Made by a program: the position numbers and the translations under genes
In this document: in pieces, positions 1 to 7,995 of the stretch
Layout: each line of letters begins with the position of its first letter
Position numbering within the stretch: the stretch's first letter is position 1
From: Terracoccus luteus
GTDB lineage: Bacteria; Actinomycetota; Actinomycetes; Actinomycetales; Dermatophilaceae
Direction: 5' to 3'
Length of the DNA stretch: 64,000 nt
Assembly (NCBI RefSeq): GCF_003635045.1
Contig: NZ_RBXT01000001.1
Location: forward strand, 248,001 to 312,000
Notes under the pieces: model-generated
The model's input: the letters and a program-made list of their open reading frames with translations, nothing else
Databases searched by the model: none
What the model was told of the DNA's origin: nothing

Positions 1-348
1 GGCGCTCCGTGACCACTGGGACCACCGTCCTCGCCCACCCTCCGCCTCGTCGTCACCGAGATCGCCCGTGACGACGACGGGCTCGTTGCGGACGGCGTCG
101 AGACACGGCCCCTCGTCGAGCTGGTACTGCCGCGCATCGAGCAGGAGCGCCACCCCGTCCGTGGCGGCCGGGGTGCGGATGCGGTCGTTGGCGTGGCGCA
201 GCGAGACGCTGGCGTGCTCGCACCCCGGGACGACGGTCAGCGCGGTGCGAGCGACGGACTGCAGGGTCAGCTCATAGCTCTCCTGCAGCGCCATGCTCCG
301 GACCGTGCCGGCCAGTCGTCGGGCCGCGGCGACGTCGACGGTGGTCAT
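1..348 (-). CDS. GAF-domain regulator, cut by window edge
   Basis: The complement strand from an ATG at 348 is open for 116 codons to the window edge, so the C-terminal part is missing. Residues 74-85 read QYQLDEGPCLDA and are preceded by RTPAATDG, the typical signature of the GAF domain of actinobacterial GAF-ANTAR regulators. In that family the GAF domain senses a ligand and an ANTAR domain binds RNA to prevent termination; the ANTAR part would lie beyond the window and is inferred. An AAAGG Shine-Dalgarno sits 5 bases before the ATG. The gene is divergent from the DUF2243 gene across a 234-base gap. Another GAF-containing protein is possible because only this domain is visible. Confidence 0.8.
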   Translation of the reverse strand, partial: MTTVDVAAARRLAGTVRSMALQESYELTLQSVARTALTVVPGCEHASVSLRHANDRIRTPAATDGVALLLDARQYQLDEGPCLDAVRNEPVVVTGDLGDDEAEGGRGRWSQWSRSA

Positions 349-582
349 GGGGGCCTTTCACCCACGCCGCGTCGGGACGCGGACGGACCACCCGGCGTCG
401 TGCGTGAACCGGGACAGCGCACAGTATGGCTCACCCCCAGAGGTGCGATGCAACCGACCCGCACGACGGACCGGCAACCGATCCCGCACCGGCGGCGCGT
501 GATTCGCCACGTGCCGGGTACGCGCCGGTCGAGGCCCGGGGACCACCCCCGGCCGTCCGCCCGACCAGGAGAGCAACACGCC

Positions 583-1098
583 GTGAGCCGCAGCGCCGAA
601 ACGACGAGCCGACGGACACCGACCGTGGCCGCAGGTCTGCTCTTCGGTATCGGTCTAGGCAGCTTCGTCGACGGGATCGTGCTTCACCAGCTGCTGCAGT
701 GGCACCACATGCTGAGTGACGTGGCGGGCTATCCCGTGACCACGGTGGCCGGGCTCGAGGTCAACACCCTGGCGGATGGCTTCTTCCACGCCCTCGCCTG
801 GGTGTGCGTCGTCGCGGGCATGGTCGTCACCCTCGCCTCGTGGCGTCAGGGGCGCCTCGCGCCCGGCCGGCGCTTCCACGGCGGCCTCCTGCTCGTCGGG
901 TGGGGCGGGTTCGACCTCGTCGAGGGCATCGTCGACCACCACCTGCTCGGGGTCCACCACGTGCGCGACGACCTGGGTGCACCCCTGTCGTGGGACATCG
1001 GCTTCCTGCTCTTCGGGGCGTTGCTCGTCGTCGTCGGCGCGGCCCTGCACCGTTCCGGTCGCGGCGCACTCGACGGGTTCAGCGAGCCGTCAGCCTGA
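583..1098 (+). CDS. DUF2243 family membrane protein
   Basis: This 171-residue protein has about four hydrophobic helices (near residues 15-33, 68-86, 100-118 and 140-158). It has two His-rich repeats of the DUF2243 type, one around FVDGIVLHQLLQWHHM (28-43) and one around FDLVEGIVDHHLLGVHH (110-126). DUF2243 proteins are small inner-membrane proteins of unknown function. The repeated Asp/His pairs suggest metal or heme contact, but that is speculation. I chose the GTG at 583 because an AGGAG lies about 11 bases upstream and the hydrophobic core begins soon after; the frame is open further upstream but that part is low-complexity and does not look like protein. Its 3' end overlaps the convergent gene by 20 bases. 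Confidence 0.82.
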   Translation: MSRSAETTSRRTPTVAAGLLFGIGLGSFVDGIVLHQLLQWHHMLSDVAGYPVTTVAGLEVNTLADGFFHALAWVCVVAGMVVTLASWRQGRLAPGRRFHGGLLLVGWGGFDLVEGIVDHHLLGVHHVRDDLGAPLSWDIGFLLFGALLVVVGAALHRSGRGALDGFSEPSA

Positions 1099-1390
1099 CG
1101 GCGAGGTCACGTGGGACCTGCGCCTCGAGCACGACCGCCCCGGCGCCGGCACGTCCATCCGGGGCCGGGAACCGTACGGTCGGGCGCCACCATCGAGGCG
1201 CCCGCACGACCGTGCCCCGGGTGCCCTCGGGGACGACGACGCTCCCACGGGGGTCGTGCCACCACCGCGTCGTGACGACCTCGTCACCGACCCCCAGGCG
1301 AGGCCGTCGTGCACCGCCCGGGCGCGGACGCCGACGGGGGCTCGGACGCCGCGCACCGGCATCCGCGCCCCCGTCGGTCGCCGAGGTCAC
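1079..1390 (-). CDS. small SH3-like beta-barrel protein (unknown)
   Basis: This 103-residue protein starts with a GTG whose last two bases overlap the stop of the Mn-catalase gene (GTGA), so it is the last gene of the stress operon and probably translationally coupled. The first 35 residues are Arg/Pro/Ala-rich. The remainder (about 33-98) has a pattern of short beta strands, with GDEV, VPEGTRGTVV, PTVRF and a final DLAVRL. This resembles small SH3-like or KOW-like barrels such as DUF4926 proteins. I cannot name a function. The overlap with the upstream gene and the ordered C-terminal pattern argue that it is real even though it runs under the tail of the convergent DUF2243 gene. Confidence 0.6.
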   Translation of the reverse strand: MTSATDGGADAGARRPSPRRRPRPGGARRPRLGVGDEVVTTRWWHDPRGSVVVPEGTRGTVVRAPRWWRPTVRFPAPDGRAGAGAVVLEAQVPRDLAVRLTAR

Positions 1391-2325
1391 GAGGGGTCGT
1401 TCGCCTCGGCCAGCTCGATCTCCGCGGTCGCCTGGATGAGCGACAGCAGCTCGGCGTCCAGGCCGGGCGCGAACTCCTCACGCCGCTCGGGCGCCATCTC
1501 GAGGGGCGAGCCCTCGGGCATGAGCGCCGTCGAGAGCTCGGTCCCGTCGTTCGAGGGTGACGCGCCCCGGTACAGCTTCGCCGCCTGGCTCTTCTCGTCG
1601 GCGTCGAAGGTGTACTGCACGCTCTGCAGGCCGAGGTCGACGAGCCGCTTGACCTCGGGGAACCGCTCGGCGTTCGTCTTCGGGATCGGCAGCACCTTGC
1701 CCCAGCTGACCCCGAGGCTCTCGAGCGCCTTGGCGTACGCGTTCTCGTGGGCCTGGTCGCGCACGATGAGGTACGCGATGGTCGAGCGGGCCGTCTTGTT
1801 GTCGGTCATCTCGTAGATGCGGCACTTCTGCAGCCGCCCCGTCGACTCGAGCATGAGGTTGTAGAGCAGGTCGAGCACGAGGTTGCCGCTGTTGTACACG
1901 TACGAACCGCTCCACGGGTTGCCCGCGGCGTCGACCGGCAGTGCGCCCTGCGCCCCCACGAGGTAGTGGTGGATGTTGCTGTGGTCCAACGCGATCGACA
2001 ACGGAGTGGCGCCCTTGTCGCCCGGCTTGTCGACGGGGTCGTCCTTCTTCCCCTGGTACGCGGGCGACCCGTCGAGCAGCCGGCTGATGGTCGTGCCGAT
2101 GAGCTCGACGTGGCTGATCTCCTCCGTGCCGACACCCTGGATCAGGTCCTTGTAGGGCTGTGCCGCGGGGTCGCCCCGGAAGTTCATGCTCTGGAAGAGG
2201 TACTGCATCATCGTCCGCATCTCGCCGAACTGGCCGCCGAGCCCCTCCTGCAGGGCGTTGGCGGCGGCGGGGTCCGGCTCGTCGGTCTCGATCGGGTGGA
2301 TGAGCTTCTGCAGGTGCAGGTACAC
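1387..2325 (-). CDS. manganese catalase
   Basis: A 312-residue dimanganese catalase, which converts hydrogen peroxide to water and oxygen without heme. The expected ligands are present: Glu35 in QFGEM, Glu69 and His72 in the EExxH element TEEISH, Glu160 in NLMLESTG and His193 in RDQAHE. The spacings match the family (E-x2-H; 33 residues between the third Glu and second His). Length is usual and there is no signal peptide, so it is cytoplasmic. It is the fourth gene of the minus-strand operon that starts at 4408; 54 bases separate it from the DUF3618 gene. The upstream SigB/SigF-type promoter fits a stress role. Confidence 0.95.
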   Translation of the reverse strand: MYLHLQKLIHPIETDEPDPAAANALQEGLGGQFGEMRTMMQYLFQSMNFRGDPAAQPYKDLIQGVGTEEISHVELIGTTISRLLDGSPAYQGKKDDPVDKPGDKGATPLSIALDHSNIHHYLVGAQGALPVDAAGNPWSGSYVYNSGNLVLDLLYNLMLESTGRLQKCRIYEMTDNKTARSTIAYLIVRDQAHENAYAKALESLGVSWGKVLPIPKTNAERFPEVKRLVDLGLQSVQYTFDADEKSQAAKLYRGASPSNDGTELSTALMPEGSPLEMAPERREEFAPGLDAELLSLIQATAEIELAEANDPS

Positions 2326-2379
2326 GGTTCTCCTTGTGGTGCAGTCGGTCTCGGTCGTACGACTCGCGCGCGAGTCGGG

Positions 2380-3018
2380 TCAGGAACGGACCTCCCCGGC
2401 CGCGTCCTTGCCGGTAGCAGCCACGTCGGATGCCGTCGAGGTGGCCTCCTCCTTGACCGTGCCGGCCGCGTCGGTCGCCGCCCCCTTGACGCTCTCGACC
2501 GCCTCGGTCGCGGGCTCCCTGAGGTCGGCCGCCACGCTCTTGGCGGCGTCGGTGGCCTGTTCGACGAGCGGCTGCGCCTTCTCCTTGACCGCGTCGGCCG
2601 CCTGTCGCTCGGCGCCGCTGGCCGGCAGCAGCGAACCGACGAGCCAGCCGGCCCCGAAGGCGATGAGGCCGGCGGCCACGGGGTTGCCCCGGGTGCGGCT
2701 CGTCGCGGCCGACGGCGCGGATGTCGCGGCGTCCCTGACGGAGGAAGCGGCCCCGGACACGGAGTCACCGGCGGACGAGGTGAGGTCGCCGGACGACCCC
2801 ATGACGCTGTCCTTGAGCCGACCGACGCGGTCGCCGACCTTGTCGACCTGGCGACGGGCGACGTTGCCGGGGCGGGCGGTGTCGACGAGGGCGTTGACGT
2901 TGGCGCTGAGTTCGCTGCGGGTGGCCTCGATCTCGGCGCGCAGGCGCTCCGGGTCGTCACGGCCGGGCTCCGACGCGCCCGTGCGGTCGACAGCGCTCTG
3001 GTCGCTCTGGGTGCTCAT
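2380..3018 (-). CDS. DUF3618 domain membrane-anchored protein
   Basis: A 212-residue protein. The N-terminal part (about residues 24-55) has the DUF3618 signature, with LRAEIEATRSELSANVNAL. One hydrophobic segment follows around NPVAAGLIAFGAGWLVGSLL (about 110-130), and then a long Ala/Lys/Glu-rich amphipathic tail with repeated DAA and VKEEA units resembling LEA-like or apolipophorin-like helices. DUF3618 proteins usually lie next to Holin-X proteins in actinobacterial envelope-stress operons, as here; their biochemical role is not known. The ATG overlaps the preceding stop as ATGA (3015-3018). Confidence 0.85.
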   Translation of the reverse strand: MSTQSDQSAVDRTGASEPGRDDPERLRAEIEATRSELSANVNALVDTARPGNVARRQVDKVGDRVGRLKDSVMGSSGDLTSSAGDSVSGAASSVRDAATSAPSAATSRTRGNPVAAGLIAFGAGWLVGSLLPASGAERQAADAVKEKAQPLVEQATDAAKSVAADLREPATEAVESVKGAATDAAGTVKEEATSTASDVAATGKDAAGEVRS

Positions 3019-3419
3019 CGGGTCTCCTCCTTGCCCTTGAGGGCGTCAGGTACGTGCTTGGCGGTTTCGGTGGTGCGGGGCAGGCCCTGGACCTGCGCGA
3101 GGCGGGTACGGCCGAGGGCGGCGAGCACGCCGGCGACGACGGCCCAGACGACGGCGATGATGAGCGCGCCCCAGGCCTGTCCCGTCCATTGGCTGATGCC
3201 CCACCAGGCCGATAACGACACGAAGAGCAGCACGAAGTGTGCGGCCACGCCGGCGCCTCCGAGCATCCCCGCGCCGGCTCCGGCCCGGGTGGCCGACTGC
3301 TTGACCTCGGCCTTGGCGAGCTCGACCTCCTGGCGCAGCAGGGTGGTGAGGTCCTGGCCGACGGCGCCGAGCAGCTCGCCGATCGACCGGTCGTCCTGGT
3401 CGGTGGGCGGGGTGCTCAT
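3015..3419 (-). CDS. actinobacterial Holin-X / phage holin family protein
   Basis: This 134-residue protein has two transmembrane helices (about 52-75 and 81-103). They are preceded by the conserved cytoplasmic segment SIGELLGAVGQDLTTLLRQE followed by VELAKAEVKQ, typical of the putative actinobacterial Holin-X family. Despite the family name there is no phage gene nearby. In chromosomal operons such as this one it is better regarded as an envelope membrane protein of unknown function. It overlaps the upstream gene by four bases (ATGA) and the downstream DUF3618 gene by four bases, so the three are tightly coupled. Confidence 0.88.
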   Translation of the reverse strand: MSTPPTDQDDRSIGELLGAVGQDLTTLLRQEVELAKAEVKQSATRAGAGAGMLGGAGVAAHFVLLFVSLSAWWGISQWTGQAWGALIIAVVWAVVAGVLAALGRTRLAQVQGLPRTTETAKHVPDALKGKEETR

Positions 3420-4408
3420 CGGGGGTCCAACTCGTAGGGCTCGGGCGTGTGGGTCTCGACGTCGCGGACGAGGATGTCGTCGCCGCCGATGCCCGCGTCG
3501 TCGGTGGCCGTGCTCGGGACCTCGGTGCTCGTGCTCGGCTCGCCGTAGAGGTCGGCCTCGGGCGTCGTCGCGGATGCCGTCGTGCCGCCCGCCGCGGACC
3601 CGAGGGTGCCCGTCGTGCCGAGCGAGGCGGTGCCCTCGTAGCCGGCCTCCGGGTAGGTGCTGCCGTAGCCGCCGACCGAGGACGTCGTGCCGGTGGCCGA
3701 GTCGGCTCCGTCCGTCGAGCCGGTCGAGCCGGTGGCCGACGACTCGTCGTGGCCGGTGAGGCCACGGGTGAGACGGCCCGCGAGCAGACCACCCACGGCG
3801 GCGACGGCCAGGAAGGCGCCGGGGCGGCGGCGGGCGAACTGCTGCGCCTGCTCGAGCAGGTCGGCCGGCTCGTGCCGCTCGAGCCAGTCGGCTATGCCGC
3901 CGACGCGGTCACCGGCCTGTGAGGCGAGGCGTGTGGCCGTCCCGGAGGTCTGCGACTCGCCGGATGCCGGCGTGCCCTGAGTGCCCTTGTCGCCGCTCGT
4001 CATGCGACCGAGCTCGTCGGCGATGTCGCGCAGCCACGAGGCGGCAGCGTTCTGTTGGGTCGATGCCTGGTCCGTGAGCTGCGAGCGGGCCTGCGACAGC
4101 AGGTCCTTCGCCTGCTGACCGGCGGCAGAGGCGACGTTCGCCGCCTCGTCCTTGGCGACGCCGGCCACGTGCTTCGTGCCCTCGGCGGCTTCGCCGGCGA
4201 CGCGCCTGCCCTGCTCCTTCACGGTGTCCGTGGTGCTGGACCCGCCAGATCCGCTGGATACGGGTGTGGTGCCGGTGGCGGAGACGGGCTCGAGGGTGGG
4301 GTCGCTGGGCAGGCTGGACGCGATGGACGTCGTGCCCGGCTCGGTGCTGAGGCTGCCCGTGTCGGAGGCGCCTCCGGGTCGGACGGGGTCGGTGTCGTAC
4401 TGGGACAT
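3416..4408 (-). CDS. Ser/Thr-rich membrane-anchored stress protein (unknown)
   Basis: The first gene of the stress operon encodes 330 residues. The first 60 or so are low-complexity Ser/Thr/Gly/Pro. About 62-150 forms a helical region rich in Ala/Gln/Glu, with QAKDLLSQARSQLTDQASTQ. A single hydrophobic segment near FLAVAAVGGLLAGRLT (about 197-212) is followed by another long Ser/Thr/Gly-rich stretch ending in EPYELDPR. It resembles YtxH/DUF3618-like stress proteins in layout but I cannot assign a named domain. The ATG at 4408 has an AGGAG 7 bases upstream. A GTTT-N15-GGGTAC promoter lies about 207 bases upstream of the start. Confidence 0.75.
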   Translation of the reverse strand: MSQYDTDPVRPGGASDTGSLSTEPGTTSIASSLPSDPTLEPVSATGTTPVSSGSGGSSTTDTVKEQGRRVAGEAAEGTKHVAGVAKDEAANVASAAGQQAKDLLSQARSQLTDQASTQQNAAASWLRDIADELGRMTSGDKGTQGTPASGESQTSGTATRLASQAGDRVGGIADWLERHEPADLLEQAQQFARRRPGAFLAVAAVGGLLAGRLTRGLTGHDESSATGSTGSTDGADSATGTTSSVGGYGSTYPEAGYEGTASLGTTGTLGSAAGGTTASATTPEADLYGEPSTSTEVPSTATDDAGIGGDDILVRDVETHTPEPYELDPR

Positions 4409-4614
4409 GGGTGTCTCCTGGGTCGACGGAGACGGTGCCGTCGCCGCTGCGGCGGTACCGCCTGAGGGTGGCGCCGGGTGCGTGCACGGTCCGGACGGAC
4501 CGCGCGGGCTTCAGGCGCCGAGAGCCGACCCTGGGTCATCAAGGTCGGGTGGTGTCGTGCGGACGACGGACGGTGTCCGTGGGGCCCACCGGGTGGTCGG
4601 CCGTCATGAGATGA

Positions 4615-4639
4615 GTACCCGTGGGTCACCCGGCCAAAC
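4615..4639 (-). promoter_or_regulatory. SigB/SigF-type promoter of the stress operon
   Basis: On the complement GTTT (4639-4636) and GGGTAC (4620-4615) are separated by exactly 15 bases, matching the GTTT-N14-16-GGGTA pattern known for SigB/SigF-family sigma factors of actinobacteria. It points towards the gene starting at 4408 and would give a leader of about 200 bases. It lies in the only gene-free stretch over 300 bases in the window (4409-4742), which otherwise holds no open frame or repeat I can support. Confidence 0.7.
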
Positions 4640-4742
4640 GACCGACGGCTGACCGAACGGCTGTCGCCCGACGACCCGGGGAGCGGGGCGGGCGTGGGTA
4701 CGGGCTGCGCATGGGCCACGAGACACGACAGCGAGAAGCGCG

Positions 4743-5525
4743 ATGAACGAGGGATGGACGACGAGGCACGTGCCCGCCCGGCTCGTCGTCGTGCGGCACG
4801 GGCAGAGTCTGGGCAACCTCGCCGACGCGGCGGCCCGTGAGGGTGGGAGTGGACGGCTCGAGCTGACCACCCGTGACGCGGACACGCCGTTGTCGGACAC
4901 CGGACGCGAGCAGGCGCAGGCGCTCAAACGGGCCGTCGCGCGGCGCGGTGCGGGAGAGCGACCCGGGCTCGTGCTCACCTCGCCGTACGTGCGAGCGGCG
5001 GACACCGCCACCATCGCCCTCTCCGGCCTCGCCGACGGCACCCCCGTCGTGGCCCGCGACGAGCGGCTGCGTGAGCGGGACCTCGGCGCGTTCGACGGCC
5101 TTACGGGTGACGGCATCCGGGCGGCCCACCCGGAGGAGGCCGAACGACGGGCCTTCACCGGCAAGCTGTACTACCGGCCCCCGGGCGGGGAGAGCTGGAC
5201 CGACGTCGCCCTCCGGGTGCGCCAGCTGGTGGCCGACCTCGCCCACACCGAGCACGAGTGCGTCTGGGTCTTCACGCACCAGGCGGTCATCCTCGCCTTC
5301 CGCCTCGTGCTGGAGGGGCTGACCGAGGAGGAGGTGCTGCGCATCGACCGAGAGGAGCCGCTGCCCAACACGTCGGTCACCACCTACGAGCGCGACGACG
5401 CCGGCCGGCTGCGCCTCTCGACGTTCGCCGACGTGTCGCACCTCGAGCAGGAGGAGGCGCCGACGACGCGGGAGGAGCCGGCGCACGAGCCCGTGGACCG
5501 GCTCGTGGACGAGGGCACGTCATGA
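4743..5525 (+). CDS. histidine phosphatase family protein
   Basis: This 260-residue protein carries the phosphohistidine signature VVVRHGQSLGN (about 15-25), a second catalytic element LRERDLGAFDG, and the family's C-terminal VFTHQAVILAF, where the His completes the active site. It belongs to the phosphoglycerate-mutase-like superfamily of cytoplasmic phosphatases; the substrate cannot be read from sequence. A C-terminal acidic tail rich in Glu (EEAPTTREEPAHEP) is not part of the fold. It shares an ATGA overlap with nnrD at 5522, so the two are co-transcribed and perhaps coupled. Confidence 0.9.
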   Translation: MNEGWTTRHVPARLVVVRHGQSLGNLADAAAREGGSGRLELTTRDADTPLSDTGREQAQALKRAVARRGAGERPGLVLTSPYVRAADTATIALSGLADGTPVVARDERLRERDLGAFDGLTGDGIRAAHPEEAERRAFTGKLYYRPPGGESWTDVALRVRQLVADLAHTEHECVWVFTHQAVILAFRLVLEGLTEEEVLRIDREEPLPNTSVTTYERDDAGRLRLSTFADVSHLEQEEAPTTREEPAHEPVDRLVDEGTS

Positions 5526-6430
5526 CCGACGACGAGACCGCACCGCACGAGCCCGTCACGCCCGCGACGCTGAGCCGCTGGCCGCTACCCGAGATCGGCG
5601 GGGGCAAGGAGAACAAGGGGCGGCTGCTCGTCGTGGGCGGCGCCCGCCAGACACCGGGCGCCGTGCTGCTCGCGACCCAGGCGGCGCTGCGTGTCGGGGC
5701 GGGCAAGGTGCAGCTGGCCACCGCGGCACCGAACGCGTCGGCCCTCGCCTGCGCCCTGCCGGAGGCCTACGTCGAGGGGCTGCCCGTCCACGAGTCGGGT
5801 GACCTAGACCCCTCTGCCGCCGGCCTCGTGCGCGAGATGGCCGACGGCGTCGACGTCGTGCTGCTCGGGCCCGGCCTCGGGGACCCCGAGGTGACGGCGG
5901 CCCTGCTGTCCCAGGTCGTCCCTCACCTCGACTGCACCGTCGTCGTGGACGCCCTCGCCACCGCGCACCTCACCGGCGACCTCGGCGCCCTTCGTCACCT
6001 CGACGGCCGCGCCGTCCTCACTCCCAACCTCGGCGAGCTCGCGGCCACGTTGCAGGCGGACGAGGATCAGGTGCAGGACGACCCGGCCGCCGCCGTCGAC
6101 CGGCTCGCCCGCGAGAGCGGGGCGGTCGTCGTCAGCGGCGCCGTGCCGACCTACGTCGTCCGGTGGCCGTCGGCCCGTTGGCGGGTCGACCTCAGCCCGG
6201 CCGGTCTCGGGACGGCCGGCTCCGGCGACGTCAAGGCCGGGGCGGTCGCCGGGCTCCTCGCCCGCGGTGCCGACCCCGAGCAGGCAGCCGTCTGGGGCGT
6301 CCACCTCCACGCGCGGGCCGGCGCGCGCCTGACCCGGGGTGGCGCAGTGGGCTTCACGGCGCGCGAGCTCGCCGACGAGCTGCGCCCGGCGCTGGCGGAG
6401 CAGCCGACGTCCACGCCCGACGGCGACTGA
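5522..6430 (+). CDS. nnrD: ADP-dependent NAD(P)H-hydrate dehydratase
   Basis: A 302-residue carbohydrate-kinase-like protein that dehydrates the damaged hydrate of NAD(P)H using ADP. Typical elements are GGGKENKGRLLVVGG near the N terminus (a substrate-binding region), LLGPGLGDPEV, VLTPNLGEL and the glycine-rich GTAGSGDVKAG, the nucleotide/oxyanion motif (usually GTGDVLAG, so this version is slightly altered). It is the C-terminal dehydratase module only; the epimerase module (NnrE) fused to it in many bacteria is absent. The ATG at 5522 overlaps the stop of the phosphatase gene. Confidence 0.9.
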   Translation: MTDDETAPHEPVTPATLSRWPLPEIGGGKENKGRLLVVGGARQTPGAVLLATQAALRVGAGKVQLATAAPNASALACALPEAYVEGLPVHESGDLDPSAAGLVREMADGVDVVLLGPGLGDPEVTAALLSQVVPHLDCTVVVDALATAHLTGDLGALRHLDGRAVLTPNLGELAATLQADEDQVQDDPAAAVDRLARESGAVVVSGAVPTYVVRWPSARWRVDLSPAGLGTAGSGDVKAGAVAGLLARGADPEQAAVWGVHLHARAGARLTRGGAVGFTARELADELRPALAEQPTSTPDGD

Positions 6431-6532
6431 CGGCATCCGGGGCCTGCGTCGGCTCGTCGCCTGACCGGCTCGACGCCACGCACCCACCACCGACCGACGA
6501 AACGGGGGAGCGGACCCGCAGGAGAAGTGCAC

Positions 6533-6548
6533 CGGGAAGCGTTTGCTT
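6533..6548 (+). promoter_or_regulatory. LacI-family-type operator
   Basis: The stretch GAAGCGTTTGCTTC, with core AAGCGTTT at 6537-6544, fits the AAnCGnTT half-site pair typical of LacI/GalR-family repressors. It overlaps the -35 element of the promoter at 6541-6565 and lies about 75 bases before the sugar-binding-protein gene. No LacI-type regulator gene is in the window, so the regulator would be encoded elsewhere. Confidence 0.45.
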
Positions 6549-6565
6549 CTGCGGCTCTCGGGTAG
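6541..6565 (+). promoter_or_regulatory. SigB/SigF-type promoter of the sugar ABC operon
   Basis: GTTT (6541-6544) and GGGTAG (6560-6565) are separated by exactly 15 bases, the same architecture as the stress-operon promoter at 4639-4615. It points at the lipoprotein gene that starts at 6619 and leaves a leader of about 45 bases that includes an AGGAGG ribosome site. Confidence 0.65.
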
Positions 6566-6618
6566 TTCTCGGCCCGAGACGCCGCTCGGCGTCGTGCACC
6601 CGAACGAGGAGGTTCGCC

Positions 6619-7995
6619 ATGCGCGCGAGGCTTGGGATCGCGGCCGCTGCGATCGTGACGATGGTGGCCGGCTGTGCCGGGGTCGGCGGGGGCACGAGCG
6701 GCGGTGACGGCGGAGGAGGCGGCGCCTCCGGCGGAGGTGGGCTCAGCGGCACGCCCTCGGGGACCCTGCGCATCATGGGGTTCGGCGGCGAGGACGAGGT
6801 GGGCCAGTCACGCATCAAGGCCTTCAAGGACGCCTACCCGGGTGTCACGGTGAGCAACAACAAGGGCGACTTCGACGCGCAGCAGTTCCTCACCGCGCTC
6901 GCGAGCGGCAACCCGCCCGACCTCGTCTACATGGACCGCAACCTCATCGGCACCTACGCCCAGCAGGGGGCGGTCGTACCCCTCGAGGACTGCATCAGCA
7001 GCCGGTCGGTCGACACGTCGCAGTACCGCGAGGCGGCGATGCGGTCGGTGACGCTGGGCGGCAAGGTCTACGGCATCCCCGAGTTCTACGTCGTCACGAC
7101 GACGCTCGTGGACGGGAAGAGCCTGGCCTCCGCCGGCATGTCGTCGAGCGATCTCGCCACGACCGACTGGGCCTCCCTCAAGACGGCGAGCGACAAGCTG
7201 TACAAGGCGTCGGGAGGCAAGATCGAGCGGATCGGCTTCGACCCCAAGCTTCCTGAGTACTTCCCCCTCTGGGCCACGGCGAACGGCGCGCAGATCATCA
7301 AGGAGGACGGCAGCCCGAACCTCAACGACCCCAAGGCGGTCGAGGCCCTGGAGTTCGCCATCAGCCTCGTCGACGACCAGGGCGGGTGGACCTCGTTCAA
7401 GAGCTTCCGCGACGCCTTCGACATCTTCGGCGAGAAGAACCCGCTGAGCGCCGGCGCCGTCGTCGCCTTCCCGATGGAGAACTGGTACGTCAACGTGCTG
7501 CGCGACTACATCGGCAGCGGCCTGAAGCTCGAGTCGGTGCCGTTCACCGACCGGCAGGGCAAGCCCGTCAGCATGGTGGGCGGCAGCGCCTGGGCCATCC
7601 CGAAGGGGTCGAAGAACGCGACCGCCGCGTGCGCGTGGGCCCAGACGATGACCGACAAGGCCACGTGGCTCAAGGCGGCGGAGGCGCGCGTGGCCAAGGT
7701 GAAGCAGGACAACAGCTTCTTCACCGGCCTCTTCACCGCCAACAAGCCCGCCGACGACGCCATCCGGGACCAGTACCTCACCGACGCGCCCGACCCCGGC
7801 TTCAAGCAGGCCATCGACAACTACTACTCGACGCTCGACGTCGCCCAGGCCCTCAACCCGTCGGCTGCCGGCTCCCAGATCGACGCGGCCTGGAAGAGCG
7901 GGGTGTCACGGGCGCTCGCCGGCACTCCGGTGAAGGACGCCCTCGACCAGGCGCAGAAGGAGGCAGAGGCGGCCTTCACCAAGGCGAAGGGATGA
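6619..7995 (+). CDS. sugar ABC transporter substrate-binding lipoprotein
   Basis: A 458-residue family-1 extracellular solute-binding protein. The N terminus is a short signal peptide followed by a lipobox (VAGC, lipid-anchored Cys at about residue 19) and a Gly/Ser linker. The mature part carries GNPPDLVYMDRN, GGKVYGIPEFY and GGSAWAIPKGS, features of sugar-binding proteins. It would capture a sugar or oligosaccharide outside the membrane for the two permeases that follow. The ATG at 6619 has an AGGAGG 6-7 bases before it. No ATPase gene follows the permeases; such operons usually share a MsiK-type ATPase. The sugar is unknown. Confidence 0.92.
   Translation: MRARLGIAAAAIVTMVAGCAGVGGGTSGGDGGGGGASGGGGLSGTPSGTLRIMGFGGEDEVGQSRIKAFKDAYPGVTVSNNKGDFDAQQFLTALASGNPPDLVYMDRNLIGTYAQQGAVVPLEDCISSRSVDTSQYREAAMRSVTLGGKVYGIPEFYVVTTTLVDGKSLASAGMSSSDLATTDWASLKTASDKLYKASGGKIERIGFDPKLPEYFPLWATANGAQIIKEDGSPNLNDPKAVEALEFAISLVDDQGGWTSFKSFRDAFDIFGEKNPLSAGAVVAFPMENWYVNVLRDYIGSGLKLESVPFTDRQGKPVSMVGGSAWAIPKGSKNATAACAWAQTMTDKATWLKAAEARVAKVKQDNSFFTGLFTANKPADDAIRDQYLTDAPDPGFKQAIDNYYSTLDVAQALNPSAAGSQIDAAWKSGVSRALAGTPVKDALDQAQKEAEAAFTKAKG

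Noticed and set aside
516..521. GGGTAC upstream of the DUF2243 gene as a SigB/SigF promoter
   Set aside because: No GTTT-like element at 14-16 bases; the best match (GCGT) has only two of four bases. The same applies to GGGTAC at 4696 and 63944.
1747..3759. Plus-strand open frame of 670 codons
   Set aside because: It lies opposite Mn catalase, DUF3618 and Holin-X, which have ligands, motifs and coupled starts; the frame is an artefact of high GC.
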